Of a stretch of 30,745 nt of DNA, positions 14,504 to 21,430 are shown in pieces. Each line of letters opens with the position of its first letter. The first letter of the stretch is position 1. Source of the DNA: CADCVW01 sp035644935 (GTDB taxonomy: Bacteria > Pseudomonadota > Alphaproteobacteria > Sphingomonadales > Sphingomonadaceae); the NCBI GenBank assembly GCA_035644935.1, contig DASQNO010000059.1, positions 1 through 30,745 of the forward strand. Direction: 5' to 3'. Below the pieces are notes generated by a model. The model had not been told where the DNA came from, ran no database searches, and worked only from the letters and a program-made list of their open reading frames with translations. The translations under genes were made by a program, and so were the position numbers.

Positions 14504-15837
14504 AGACGCTCCACTGGACGGCGCTCACCCCCGCCGAACGCAAGGGGGCGCTAGCCCGCCCCGCCGGCCGCAGCGACCCGGCGCTGCAGGCCGCGGTCCG
14601 CGCCATCGTCGACGACGTTCGCGCCCGAGGCTGGCCGGCGCTCGCCGAACAGGCGCTGCGCCTCGACGGCGAGGAGCCACGCCACGTCCCAGTCGCAGAG
14701 GCCGCCGCGCAGGCGCGCGCGTCGCTCAGGCCCGACCAGATCGCCGCGATCGAACTCGCACACCGCAACGTGACCGCGTTCCACGCCGGCAGCCTGCCGC
14801 GCGAGCACGTCGTCGAAACCATGCCCGGCCTCACCGTTCGCAAGGTCTGGCGCGCGATCGACCGCGTCGGCCTCTACGTACCCGGCGGCAAGACCCCGCT
14901 CTTCTCCACGCTGCTCATGCTCGCCCTTCCCGCGCAGGCGGCCGGCGTCGGCGAACTCGTGGTCGTCACCCCGCCCCGCCCCGGCGGCGGGCTCGACCCC
15001 GTGATCGCGCTGGCGGCGGAGCTTTGCGGCATCCCGGCCATCTGGACCGTCGGCGGCGCGCAGGCGATCGCCGCGCTCGCCTTCGGCGCCGGCGACATAC
15101 AAGCGGTTGCCAAGATCTGCGGCCCCGGCAACGCCTGGGTCGCCGAGGCCAAGACGTACTGCGCCTCGCTGCCCGGCGGCCCCGCCATCGACATGCCCGC
15201 AGGCCCCAGCGAACTGCTGGTCATCGCCGACGACACCGCCGACCCCGCCCGCGTCGCCGCCGACCTGCTCAGCCAGGCCGAACACGACGTGTCGGCGCAG
15301 GTCGTGCTGGTCACGCCCGATGGCACCCTGGCGCAGGATGTCGCCCGCCGCGTTGCCGCGCTCGCCGCCGACATCCCGCGCAGCACGACCGCCGAGGCCT
15401 CGCTCGAGCAGGCGCGCGCGCTCGTCGTCGCCGATCTCGCCGAGGCCGTCGCCGTTTCCAACCTCTACGCCCCCGAACATCTCTCGCTCGCCGTCGCCGA
15501 CCCCGACGCGCTGATCCCCGCCATCCGCAACGCCGGCGCGATCTTCGCCGGCCACGCCGCAGCGGAAACATTCGGCGACTATCTCGCCGGCTCCAGCCAC
15601 GTCCTCCCCACGGACGGCGCCGCGCGCGCGTGGAGCGGCATCTCGGCGCTGAGCTTCCTGAAGGCGATCACCGTGCAGCACGTCACGGCGCAAGCCGCCG
15701 CCCGCATCGCCGCCCCCGCCGCCGCGCTGGCGCGCATGGAAGGCCTCGAAGCCCACGCCCGCGCCGCCGACGCCCGCCGCTCTCCGGAGGAGGAACGGAC
15801 GACCACCGCGACGTACGATCGAGAACTTGCACAGTGA
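14500..15837 (+). CDS. hisD: Histidinol dehydrogenase
   Basis: A 445-residue zinc enzyme that oxidises histidinol to histidine in two NAD-dependent steps, the last reaction of the pathway. Signature segments: KVWRAIDRVGLYVPGGKTPL, AKICGPGNAWVAEAK, IDMPAGPSELLVIADDTADP, LLSQAEHDVSAQ with the Gln and His zinc ligands, NLYAPEHLSL with the catalytic Glu-His, and DYLAGSSHVLPTDGAARAWS. Length is normal (about 430-440). Translation starts at GTG (14500-14502), overlapping the hisG stop codon. The stop codon overlaps a GTG at 15834 that is the likely original start of hisC. Confidence 0.96.
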   Translation: MKTLHWTALTPAERKGALARPAGRSDPALQAAVRAIVDDVRARGWPALAEQALRLDGEEPRHVPVAEAAAQARASLRPDQIAAIELAHRNVTAFHAGSLPREHVVETMPGLTVRKVWRAIDRVGLYVPGGKTPLFSTLLMLALPAQAAGVGELVVVTPPRPGGGLDPVIALAAELCGIPAIWTVGGAQAIAALAFGAGDIQAVAKICGPGNAWVAEAKTYCASLPGGPAIDMPAGPSELLVIADDTADPARVAADLLSQAEHDVSAQVVLVTPDGTLAQDVARRVAALAADIPRSTTAEASLEQARALVVADLAEAVAVSNLYAPEHLSLAVADPDALIPAIRNAGAIFAGHAAAETFGDYLAGSSHVLPTDGAARAWSGISALSFLKAITVQHVTAQAAARIAAPAAALARMEGLEAHARAADARRSPEEERTTTATYDRELAQ

Positions 15838-17570
15838 CCAAGCCCGGCAACGCACCCGTCCTCCCCCGGCTTTCCGGGGGAGGGGGACCATCAAGCGCCA
15901 GCTTGATGGTGGAGGGGTCTCTTCTCACCCGCCTCGCCCGCCCGGAAATCCTTGATCTCCCTCCCGTCGATCTCGCCGCCAACGCCAACGACCTGTTCGG
16001 CCCCGACGCGATCAAGCTCGACGCCAACGAGAACCCCTACCCGCCGCTGGTCGCCGACCCGCTCGCCGGCGACGTCAACCGCTACCCCGAACCGCAGCCC
16101 GCGCGCCTGCGCGCGACCATGGCCGCGCTGTACGGCGTTCGGCCCGAAAACCTCGTCGTCACCCGCGGCGCCGACGACGCCATCGAAATCCTGATCCGCA
16201 CCTTCTGCCGGCCCGCGGCGGACGCGGTGTCGATCTGCACCCCGACATTCTCCGCCTACGCGCAGTTCGCCCGCCTCCAGGGCGCGCGCGTGCTCGACGT
16301 GCCGCTGAACGAGCGCTTCTACTTCGCACCCGACGCCTTCCTCGCGGCCGTGCGCGACGAGCACTCGCTCAAGCTCGCCTTCATCTGTTCGCCCAACAAC
16401 CCGACAGGCAACCTCGTCCCCGCCGCCGACATAATCCGCGTCGCCGACGCGCTGCCCGACACGATCGTCGTCGTGGACGAGGCGTACATCGAGTTCTCGG
16501 AGCTGCCGAGCCTCGCCGCCACCGCCGCCGTCCGCGACAACCTCGTCGTGCTGCGCACTCTGTCCAAGGCCTACGGCCTGGCCGGCGCGCGCGTCGGCTG
16601 CGCGATCGGCACGCCGGAACTGATCGGGCTCATCTCCCGCGCGCTGCCCCCCTACCCTCTGCCGACGCTCGCCATCTCCGCCGCGCTCAGCACCCTGTCG
16701 CCCTCCCGCCGCGCCGTTCACGTGCAGCGCATCGCGCAGCTCAAGACCGCGCGCGACGCGCTGGCCGTGCGCCTCGCCGCCTCGCCGGTGGTGCAAAGCG
16801 TCCGCAACGGCGGCGGCAACTTCCTCTTCCTTGACGTCGCCGACCCCGCCTCGCTCGCCGCCCGCATGCGCGCGCTCGGCGTCCGCGTCCGCTTCCGTCC
16901 CAACGCCGCGCCCGGCGGCGTCCGCCTCAGCATCGGCACCGATGCGGAGAACGACGCCGCGCTCGCCGCCTTCGGCATCGCCCCCGACTCGCCCGCGCAC
17001 CGCCGCGGCGACGTCGTGCGCGACACAAAGGAAACGCGCATCGCCGTTTCGATCGACCTCGACGCTTCCGCCCCGCGCCGCATCGACACCGGCGTCGCCT
17101 TCTACGACCACATGCTGGATCAGGTCGCCGCCCACGCCGGCTTTGCGCTCACGCTGGCGTGTGAAGGCGACCTCCACATCGACGCGCATCACAGCATCGA
17201 GGATTGCGCGATCGCCTTCGGACAGGCGCTGCACCGGGCGCTCGCCGACCGCCGCGGCATCGGCCGCTTCGGCTTCTCGCTCCCCATGGACGAAACCGAG
17301 GCGCACGTGTTGATCGACCTGTCGGGCCGCCCGTACAGCGTCTTCGACGGGTCGTTCGAGGCGAGCCATATCGGCGCCTACCCGACCGAGATGACCCCCC
17401 ACGTCTTCCGCTCGATCGCCGACGCGCTGGGCGCATCGATCCACGTCCGCGTCGCCGGCGGCAACGACCACCACAAGACCGAGGCCTGCTTCAAGGCCTT
17501 CGGCCGCGCGCTGCGCCCCGCCGTTTCCCGGAACGGCGACGCGCTGCCCAGCACCAAGGGCGTGTTGTGA
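15834..17570 (+). CDS. hisCB: HisC-HisB fusion: histidinol-phosphate aminotransferase / imidazoleglycerol-phosphate dehydratase
   Basis: A single 578-residue frame. Residues about 30-390 are a PLP aminotransferase (HisC): IKLDANENPYPP, ICSPNNPTGNL, VVVDEAYIEFSE, and LRTLSKAYGLAGARVG with the PLP lysine near residue 245. Residues about 395-578 are the HisB dehydratase: RDTKETRIAVSIDLD, DTGVAFYDHMLDQVAAHAGF, DAHHSIEDCAIAFG, GGNDHHKTEACFKAFGRALR and LPSTKGVL, with both HHxxE metal motifs. No stop codon separates them; an in-frame GTG at 17016 could at most allow an extra internal start. The GTG at 15834 overlaps the hisD stop by GTGA and is preferred; codons 9-29 are family R repeat, and an ATG inside that repeat (15906) is the alternative. 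There is no HAD phosphatase domain. Confidence 0.93.
   Translation: MTKPGNAPVLPRLSGGGGPSSASLMVEGSLLTRLARPEILDLPPVDLAANANDLFGPDAIKLDANENPYPPLVADPLAGDVNRYPEPQPARLRATMAALYGVRPENLVVTRGADDAIEILIRTFCRPAADAVSICTPTFSAYAQFARLQGARVLDVPLNERFYFAPDAFLAAVRDEHSLKLAFICSPNNPTGNLVPAADIIRVADALPDTIVVVDEAYIEFSELPSLAATAAVRDNLVVLRTLSKAYGLAGARVGCAIGTPELIGLISRALPPYPLPTLAISAALSTLSPSRRAVHVQRIAQLKTARDALAVRLAASPVVQSVRNGGGNFLFLDVADPASLAARMRALGVRVRFRPNAAPGGVRLSIGTDAENDAALAAFGIAPDSPAHRRGDVVRDTKETRIAVSIDLDASAPRRIDTGVAFYDHMLDQVAAHAGFALTLACEGDLHIDAHHSIEDCAIAFGQALHRALADRRGIGRFGFSLPMDETEAHVLIDLSGRPYSVFDGSFEASHIGAYPTEMTPHVFRSIADALGASIHVRVAGGNDHHKTEACFKAFGRALRPAVSRNGDALPSTKGVL
15858..15918 (+). repeat. Family R half-unit, copy R6, in the first codons of hisC
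   Basis: A single half-unit: GTCCTCCCCCGGC-loop-GGGGGAGGGGGACC, then a hairpin CATCAAG-CGCCAG-CTTGATG, then GTGGAGGGG. It lies 20 bp after the hisD stop. Read from the GTG at 15834 it adds about 20 residues (LSGGGGPSSASLMVEG) before the normal HisC N-terminus LLTRLARPEILDL. It uses a different reading phase from the copies in dnaE2 and maiA. Confidence 0.85.
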
Positions 17571-17587
17571 CGAGCAACAACCGCATC

Positions 17588-17700
17588 GTCATCCCGGCGA
17601 ACGCCGGGACCCAAGATCACGAACTCGGCGGTTTCGCGAAAGCTCCGTCACACGATCTCCCAAGCCGGCGCCCTTGGGTCCCGGCTTCCGCCGGGATGAC
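17588..17700. repeat. Inverted repeat (GTCATCCCGGC type) between hisB and hisH
   Basis: Arms of 28 bp at 17588-17615 (GTCATCCCGGCG...GGGACCCAAG) and 17673-17700 (CTTGGGTCCCGG...CGGGATGAC) pair over 26 of 28 bases around a 57-base loop. This is the widespread repeat whose translation gives GFRRDD or ASAGMT strings. It opens the only large gap (148 bp) inside an otherwise overlapping histidine operon, so it may act as an attenuating or RNA-stabilising hairpin. Confidence 0.9.
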
Positions 17701-17718
17701 GCGCGGCGAAGCGCCGGC

Positions 17719-18318
17719 ATGACGCGAAAGACCCCCGACCTCGCCATCGTCGACCTCGGCTACGGCAACATCGGCTCCATCGCGATCGCGTTCCGCCGCT
17801 TCGGGGTCGAACCGCGCGTCACCGCCGATCCCGCCGCGCTCGCCGCCGCCAGCCACGTCGTGCTGCCGGGCGTCGGCGCCGCGGGCTTTGCGATGCGCCG
17901 CGTCCACGAACTGGACCTGGCCGAACCGCTCCGCCGCCTGACCAACCCCGTTCTCGGCATCTGCCTCGGCATGCAGCTCCTGTTCGACAGGAGCCAGGAG
18001 GACAACGGCGTCGATTGCCTCCGCCTCATCCCCGGCGCGGTCGAAAAACTCGATCCCGCGCCTGATCTCCCCGTCCCGCACATGGGCTGGAGCCGGCTTT
18101 CCGTCCGCGACGAAGCAGTAGGCCTTGCCGACGGCGACTACGTCTATTTTGCGCACAGCTTCGCCTGCCCGGACGGACCCGCCACGCTCGCCAGCGCCGA
18201 TTACGGCCGCGCCGTCCCCGCCGTCGTGCGGCACGCCAATTTTCTGGGCGCGCAGTTCCACCCGGAACGCTCGGGCCCGGCCGGCGCCCGCTTCCTGGAG
18301 GCCTTTCTGTCGCAATGA
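17719..18318 (+). CDS. hisH: Imidazole glycerol phosphate synthase, glutaminase subunit HisH
   Basis: A 199-residue class I glutamine amidotransferase that supplies ammonia to HisF. LAIVDLGYGNIGSIAIAF opens the protein; PVLGICLGMQLLFDRSQE contains the nucleophile cysteine in GICLGMQ; LIPGAVEKL and VPHMGWSRL follow; and FLGAQFHPERSGPAG holds the His-Pro-Glu end of the catalytic triad. The ATG at 17719 is chosen; the frame is open further upstream but that part is repeat sequence (GFRRDD). It overlaps hisA by 4 bp (ATGA). Confidence 0.95.
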   Translation: MTRKTPDLAIVDLGYGNIGSIAIAFRRFGVEPRVTADPAALAAASHVVLPGVGAAGFAMRRVHELDLAEPLRRLTNPVLGICLGMQLLFDRSQEDNGVDCLRLIPGAVEKLDPAPDLPVPHMGWSRLSVRDEAVGLADGDYVYFAHSFACPDGPATLASADYGRAVPAVVRHANFLGAQFHPERSGPAGARFLEAFLSQ

Positions 18319-19040
18319 TCATCTACCCCGCCATGGACCTGATGGGCGGCGCCTGCGTGCGGCTGGCGCAGGGCCGCTTCGACGATGCCACCACCTATTC
18401 CGCCAACCCTGCGGACGCGCTGCGCGCCTTTGCCGATGCGGGCGCGACCTGGGCGCACGTCGTCGATCTCGACGGCGCCCGCGCCGGCGCGCCGCGCCAG
18501 CACGACCTCCTCGCCGACCTCGCCCGCGCCGCGCCGCTCCGGCTGCAGGTCGCCGGCGGCTTCCGTAACCGTGATCAGGTCGCGCGCATGTTCGACGCCG
18601 GCGTCGCGCGCGTCGTGATCGGCAGCCTCGCCGTGACCGACCCCGACCTCGTGCGCGGGCTGATCGCCGACCACGGCGGCGACCGCATCACGCTGGCGCT
18701 GGACGTCAACCTCGTCGATGGCGAACCCCTCGTCGCCACCCGCGGCTGGACGGCGGGTTCGGGCGTGTCCCTGTGGGCCGTCGCCGACCGCTACCCCGAC
18801 GCGCGCCACCTCCTCGTCACCGACATCGCGCGCGACGGCATGCTCACCGGCCCCAACGTGGAACTCGTGGCCAAAGTTCACCAAACTTTACCCCACCTCC
18901 ACCTCCAGGCCTCGGGCGGCGTAGCTCACATAGGCGAAGTTGAAGAAGTTCGCGCCGCCAGCGCCGCAGGCATCATCGTCGGCAAGGCGCTCTGGGAACG
19001 CCGCATCGATCTGGGCGAGGCGATCCGTGCCGGCGCGTAG
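18315..19040 (+). CDS. hisA: ProFAR isomerase HisA
   Basis: A 241-residue (beta/alpha)8 barrel that isomerises ProFAR to PRFAR by an Amadori rearrangement. IIYPAMDLMGGACVRLAQGR carries the first catalytic aspartate; VVDLDGARAG, LQVAGGFRNRDQVARMFDAG, LALDVNLVDGEP (second acid position), LVTDIARDGMLTGPN, and QASGGVAHIGEVEEVRAASA complete the phosphate-binding barrel. The start ATG overlaps the hisH stop (ATGA). The wording resembles gammaproteobacterial HisA rather than the usual alphaproteobacterial type. Confidence 0.95.
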   Translation: MIIYPAMDLMGGACVRLAQGRFDDATTYSANPADALRAFADAGATWAHVVDLDGARAGAPRQHDLLADLARAAPLRLQVAGGFRNRDQVARMFDAGVARVVIGSLAVTDPDLVRGLIADHGGDRITLALDVNLVDGEPLVATRGWTAGSGVSLWAVADRYPDARHLLVTDIARDGMLTGPNVELVAKVHQTLPHLHLQASGGVAHIGEVEEVRAASAAGIIVGKALWERRIDLGEAIRAGA

Positions 19041-19794
19041 GATCATCCCCTGCCTCGACGTCGCCGACGGCCGCGTCGTCAAGGGCGTGCAGTTCCGCGA
19101 CCACCGCGACATCGGCGACATCGTCGAACACGCGCTACGCTACCGCGACGAAGGCGCCGACGAACTCGTCTTCTACGACATCACCGCCAGCGCCGAAGGG
19201 CGCGGGCTCGACCTCGCCTGGGTGCGCCGCGTCGGCGCGGTAATCGACATCCCTTTCTGCGTCGCCGGGGGCTTACGCACCCGCGATCAGGCCGCCGCTT
19301 GCCTCGACGCGGGCGCGGACAAGGTGTCCGTCAACTCCCCCGCGCTGGAACGGCCCGCGCTGATCGACGAACTCGCGCGCGACTTCGGCAGCCAGTGCGT
19401 CGTGCTCGGCGTCGACAGCTTCCAAGACGGCGGCGACTACTTCGTGAAGCAATATACCGGCAGCGCGGCCAGGACGCGCGACACTGGGCTTCGCACGCTC
19501 GACTGGGCGCGGGAGGCGACTGCGCGCGGCGCGGGCGAGATCGTGCTCAACTGCATGCGCCGCGACGGCGAGCGCACAGGCTACGACATCGCGCACTGCG
19601 CCGCCGTGGTCCGGGCGACCAGCGTGCCCGTGATCGCCTCGGGCGGCGCCGGCGCGCCCGAACATTTTCGCGACGTGTTCGCCCAGGCAGCGGTCAGCGG
19701 CGCGCTCGCCGCCACCGTCTTCCACGATCGGCTCGTCCCCATTCCAGAACTCAAGGAGTATCTCGTCACATGCGGGATCGAAATGCGCCGCTAG
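19027..19794 (+). CDS. hisF: Imidazole glycerol phosphate synthase, cyclase subunit HisF
   Basis: A 255-residue barrel enzyme that uses ammonia from HisH to turn PRFAR into imidazole-glycerol phosphate and AICAR. RIIPCLDVADGRVVKGVQFR contains the first catalytic aspartate; LVFYDITASAEGR, VAGGLRTRDQAAACLDAGAD, KVSVNSPALERP and VVLGVDSF (second aspartate) follow. The segment VKQYTGSAARTRDTGLRTLD resembles the enterobacterial-type HisF (QYTG...TLDW), not the WEVYTHGGR type usual in alphaproteobacteria. The GTG at 19027 is taken as start: it gives a normal N-terminus and overlaps hisA by 14 bp. Confidence 0.95.
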   Translation: MPARRIIPCLDVADGRVVKGVQFRDHRDIGDIVEHALRYRDEGADELVFYDITASAEGRGLDLAWVRRVGAVIDIPFCVAGGLRTRDQAAACLDAGADKVSVNSPALERPALIDELARDFGSQCVVLGVDSFQDGGDYFVKQYTGSAARTRDTGLRTLDWAREATARGAGEIVLNCMRRDGERTGYDIAHCAAVVRATSVPVIASGGAGAPEHFRDVFAQAAVSGALAATVFHDRLVPIPELKEYLVTCGIEMRR

Positions 19795-20402
19795 GTGAGG
19801 CGGACCTGGACGGTCTTGCCTGGGACAAGATGAACGGCCTGCTCCCCACCGCCGTGCAGGACGTCGACGGCGGCGGCCTGCTGATGCTTGGCTACATGAA
19901 CCGCGACGCGCTGGCGGCGACGCTCTCGACCGGTCTTGCGACCTTTTACAGCCGCTCCAAGGCGCGGCTTTGGACCAAGGGCGAGACCAGCGGCAACAGC
20001 CTGGCCGTCGTCGCGGTTTTTGCGGACTGCGACGACGACGCCCTGCTCGTGCACGCCTGGCCGGCGGGTCCGACCTGCCATCTGGGCACGCAAAGCTGCT
20101 TCGGCGACGCAAGCGCGCCCGCCGCCGGTTTCCTGCACCGCCTCGGGCGCACGGTGCACGACCGCGCCCGGTCTGGCGAGGCGAACAGCTACACCGTGCA
20201 ACTGCTCGCCGAAGGCCCCGCGCGCATCGCGCAAAAGGTCGGCGAGGAAGGCGTCGAAGTGGCGCTGGCCGCCGTCACGCGCGATGCGGCCGGCTGCGCG
20301 GAGGAGACCGCCGACTTGCTCTACCACCTGACAGTGCTGATGGAGGCGCGCGGCTTCGACTGGAACGACGTCGCCGCTGTGCTTGGCCGGCGGCAGCGCT
20401 AG
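19770..20402 (+). CDS. hisIE: Bifunctional phosphoribosyl-AMP cyclohydrolase / phosphoribosyl-ATP pyrophosphatase HisIE
   Basis: A 210-residue fused protein for steps two and three of the pathway. The N-terminal HisI half shows TAVQDVDGGGLLMLGYMNRD, FYSRSKARLWTKGETSGN and the zinc cysteines in PTCHLGTQSCF. The C-terminal HisE half (about residues 120-210) shows SYTVQLLAEGPARIAQKVGE followed by EGVEVALAA and ETADLLYHLTVLMEARG, a MazG-like pyrophosphohydrolase. The ATG at 19770 has AAGGAG 12 bases upstream and overlaps the hisF end by 25 bp. Fused HisIE is usual in gammaproteobacteria and Bacteroidetes; alphaproteobacteria mostly keep hisI and hisE apart. Its stop shares a CTAG with the convergent hisN. 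Confidence 0.96.
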   Translation: MRDRNAPLGEADLDGLAWDKMNGLLPTAVQDVDGGGLLMLGYMNRDALAATLSTGLATFYSRSKARLWTKGETSGNSLAVVAVFADCDDDALLVHAWPAGPTCHLGTQSCFGDASAPAAGFLHRLGRTVHDRARSGEANSYTVQLLAEGPARIAQKVGEEGVEVALAAVTRDAAGCAEETADLLYHLTVLMEARGFDWNDVAAVLGRRQR

Positions 20403-21184
20403 GCGTTCAGAACCGCCAACGTTTCGGCGAACAATTCCGGCGTGGCCGCCGCAACGACGTCCCCTCCCGTCAGGTCCGCCCCGCCCCGCCAATTGCCGAT
20501 CGTCCCGCCCGCGCCGCGGACCACCGGCACCAGCGCCATCAGATCATAAGGTTGCAACCCCGCCTCGACGACGAGGTCGAGCGACCCCGCCGCCAGCCGC
20601 GCATAGGCATAGCCGTCATGGCCATAACGCACGACGGGGCAGAGGCCGCGAAGCCGCGCGAAAGCCGCACCCTGCGCCTGCTCGAGCAATCCCGGGTCGG
20701 TGGTCGACAAGCGCGCCTCCCCCAATCGCGCGCAGCCGCTGGTCGCCAGCATCGCGTTGCCCGGCAGCATGCGCGCCTTGCGTCCATCGCCGAGGTAGCG
20801 CTCGTCCAACCGCGGCGCGTCAATGACGCCCAGCACGGGCTCCCCGTCGCGCAGCAGCGCGATCAGCGTCACCCATGTCGGCAGCCCGCAGACGAACGAC
20901 CGCGTGCCGTCGATCGGGTCCAAGCTCCAGCAATAGGGTCCCGCCGCCGCTTGCTCCGCGAACTCCTCCCCTGCAATGCCATGCCTGGGATACGCCTCCT
21001 GGATCATCGCCCGCATCGCCGCTTCGGCCGCGACGTCGGCCTCCGTCACCGGGTCGTAGCCGACTTGCGCCTTGTTGCGCGCCGCCCCCGCCCCCTGCCA
21101 GCGCGCCAGCGTTTCGCCGCGGGCGGCGTCAGCAAGGCGGCAGGCGAAGGCGGAAAGCTCGTCGAGGTTGGGTTCGGAGATCAT
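20399..21184 (-). CDS. hisN: Inositol monophosphatase family histidinol-phosphatase HisN
   Basis: A 261-residue magnesium-dependent phosphatase. The family motifs are YDPVTEADVAAE, GIAGEEF, and SLDPIDGTRSFVCGLPTWV (the DPIDGT metal site), followed by LQPYDLMALVPVVRGAGG. This branch of the IMPase family includes the histidinol-phosphatase HisN, and the position at the end of the histidine operon, together with a HisB that lacks a phosphatase domain, supports that role: removal of phosphate from histidinol-phosphate between HisC and HisD. It is convergent with hisIE and their stop codons share CTAG at 20399-20402. The ATG at 21184 follows GGGCGGC; an ORF start 18 bp earlier is also possible. 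Confidence 0.88.
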   Translation of the reverse strand: MISEPNLDELSAFACRLADAARGETLARWQGAGAARNKAQVGYDPVTEADVAAEAAMRAMIQEAYPRHGIAGEEFAEQAAAGPYCWSLDPIDGTRSFVCGLPTWVTLIALLRDGEPVLGVIDAPRLDERYLGDGRKARMLPGNAMLATSGCARLGEARLSTTDPGLLEQAQGAAFARLRGLCPVVRYGHDGYAYARLAAGSLDLVVEAGLQPYDLMALVPVVRGAGGTIGNWRGGADLTGGDVVAAATPELFAETLAVLNA

Positions 21185-21430
21185 GCCGCCCGTCTGCCGC
21201 ACGCCGCGGCGGCGTCAAGCGAGCGAACGCTTAAGCTCGTCCGGACGCCGCATCGTGAGCCCATCTCACCGCTCCGGGACTGATCGACGATACTCGCCAG
21301 CTGGACCGGGAGTTGGCGCAAACGGACGGTCTCGGTATGATGGTGTTCGTCGAACGCCTTGTAGGCTGCTTGCTTGTGGAGAGGAGGCTGGTGCTGCAAG
21401 CTGCGTTCTTGTTTGATGAGAGAAATGCGA
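21185..21430. other. Divergent intergenic region with a possible gene remnant
   Basis: This 246-bp gap separates hisN (minus) from the beta-lactamase-like gene (plus). From about 21279 to 21415 one plus-strand frame reads LIDDTRQLDRELAQTDGLG followed by MVFVERLVGC, which looks like coding sequence but lacks a start and runs into the next gene in another frame. I do not recognise it. Promoters for both flanking genes must lie here; no clear -35/-10 pair was identified. Confidence 0.35.

Noticed and set aside
14551..15894. 447-codon minus-strand frame over hisD
   Set aside because: Glycine/arginine-rich antisense shadow of a well-conserved gene.
17674..17718. N-terminal extension of HisH (GPGFRRDD...)
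   Set aside because: This is translation of a dispersed hairpin repeat and is not part of normal HisH; the ATG at 17719 gives the family N-terminus.
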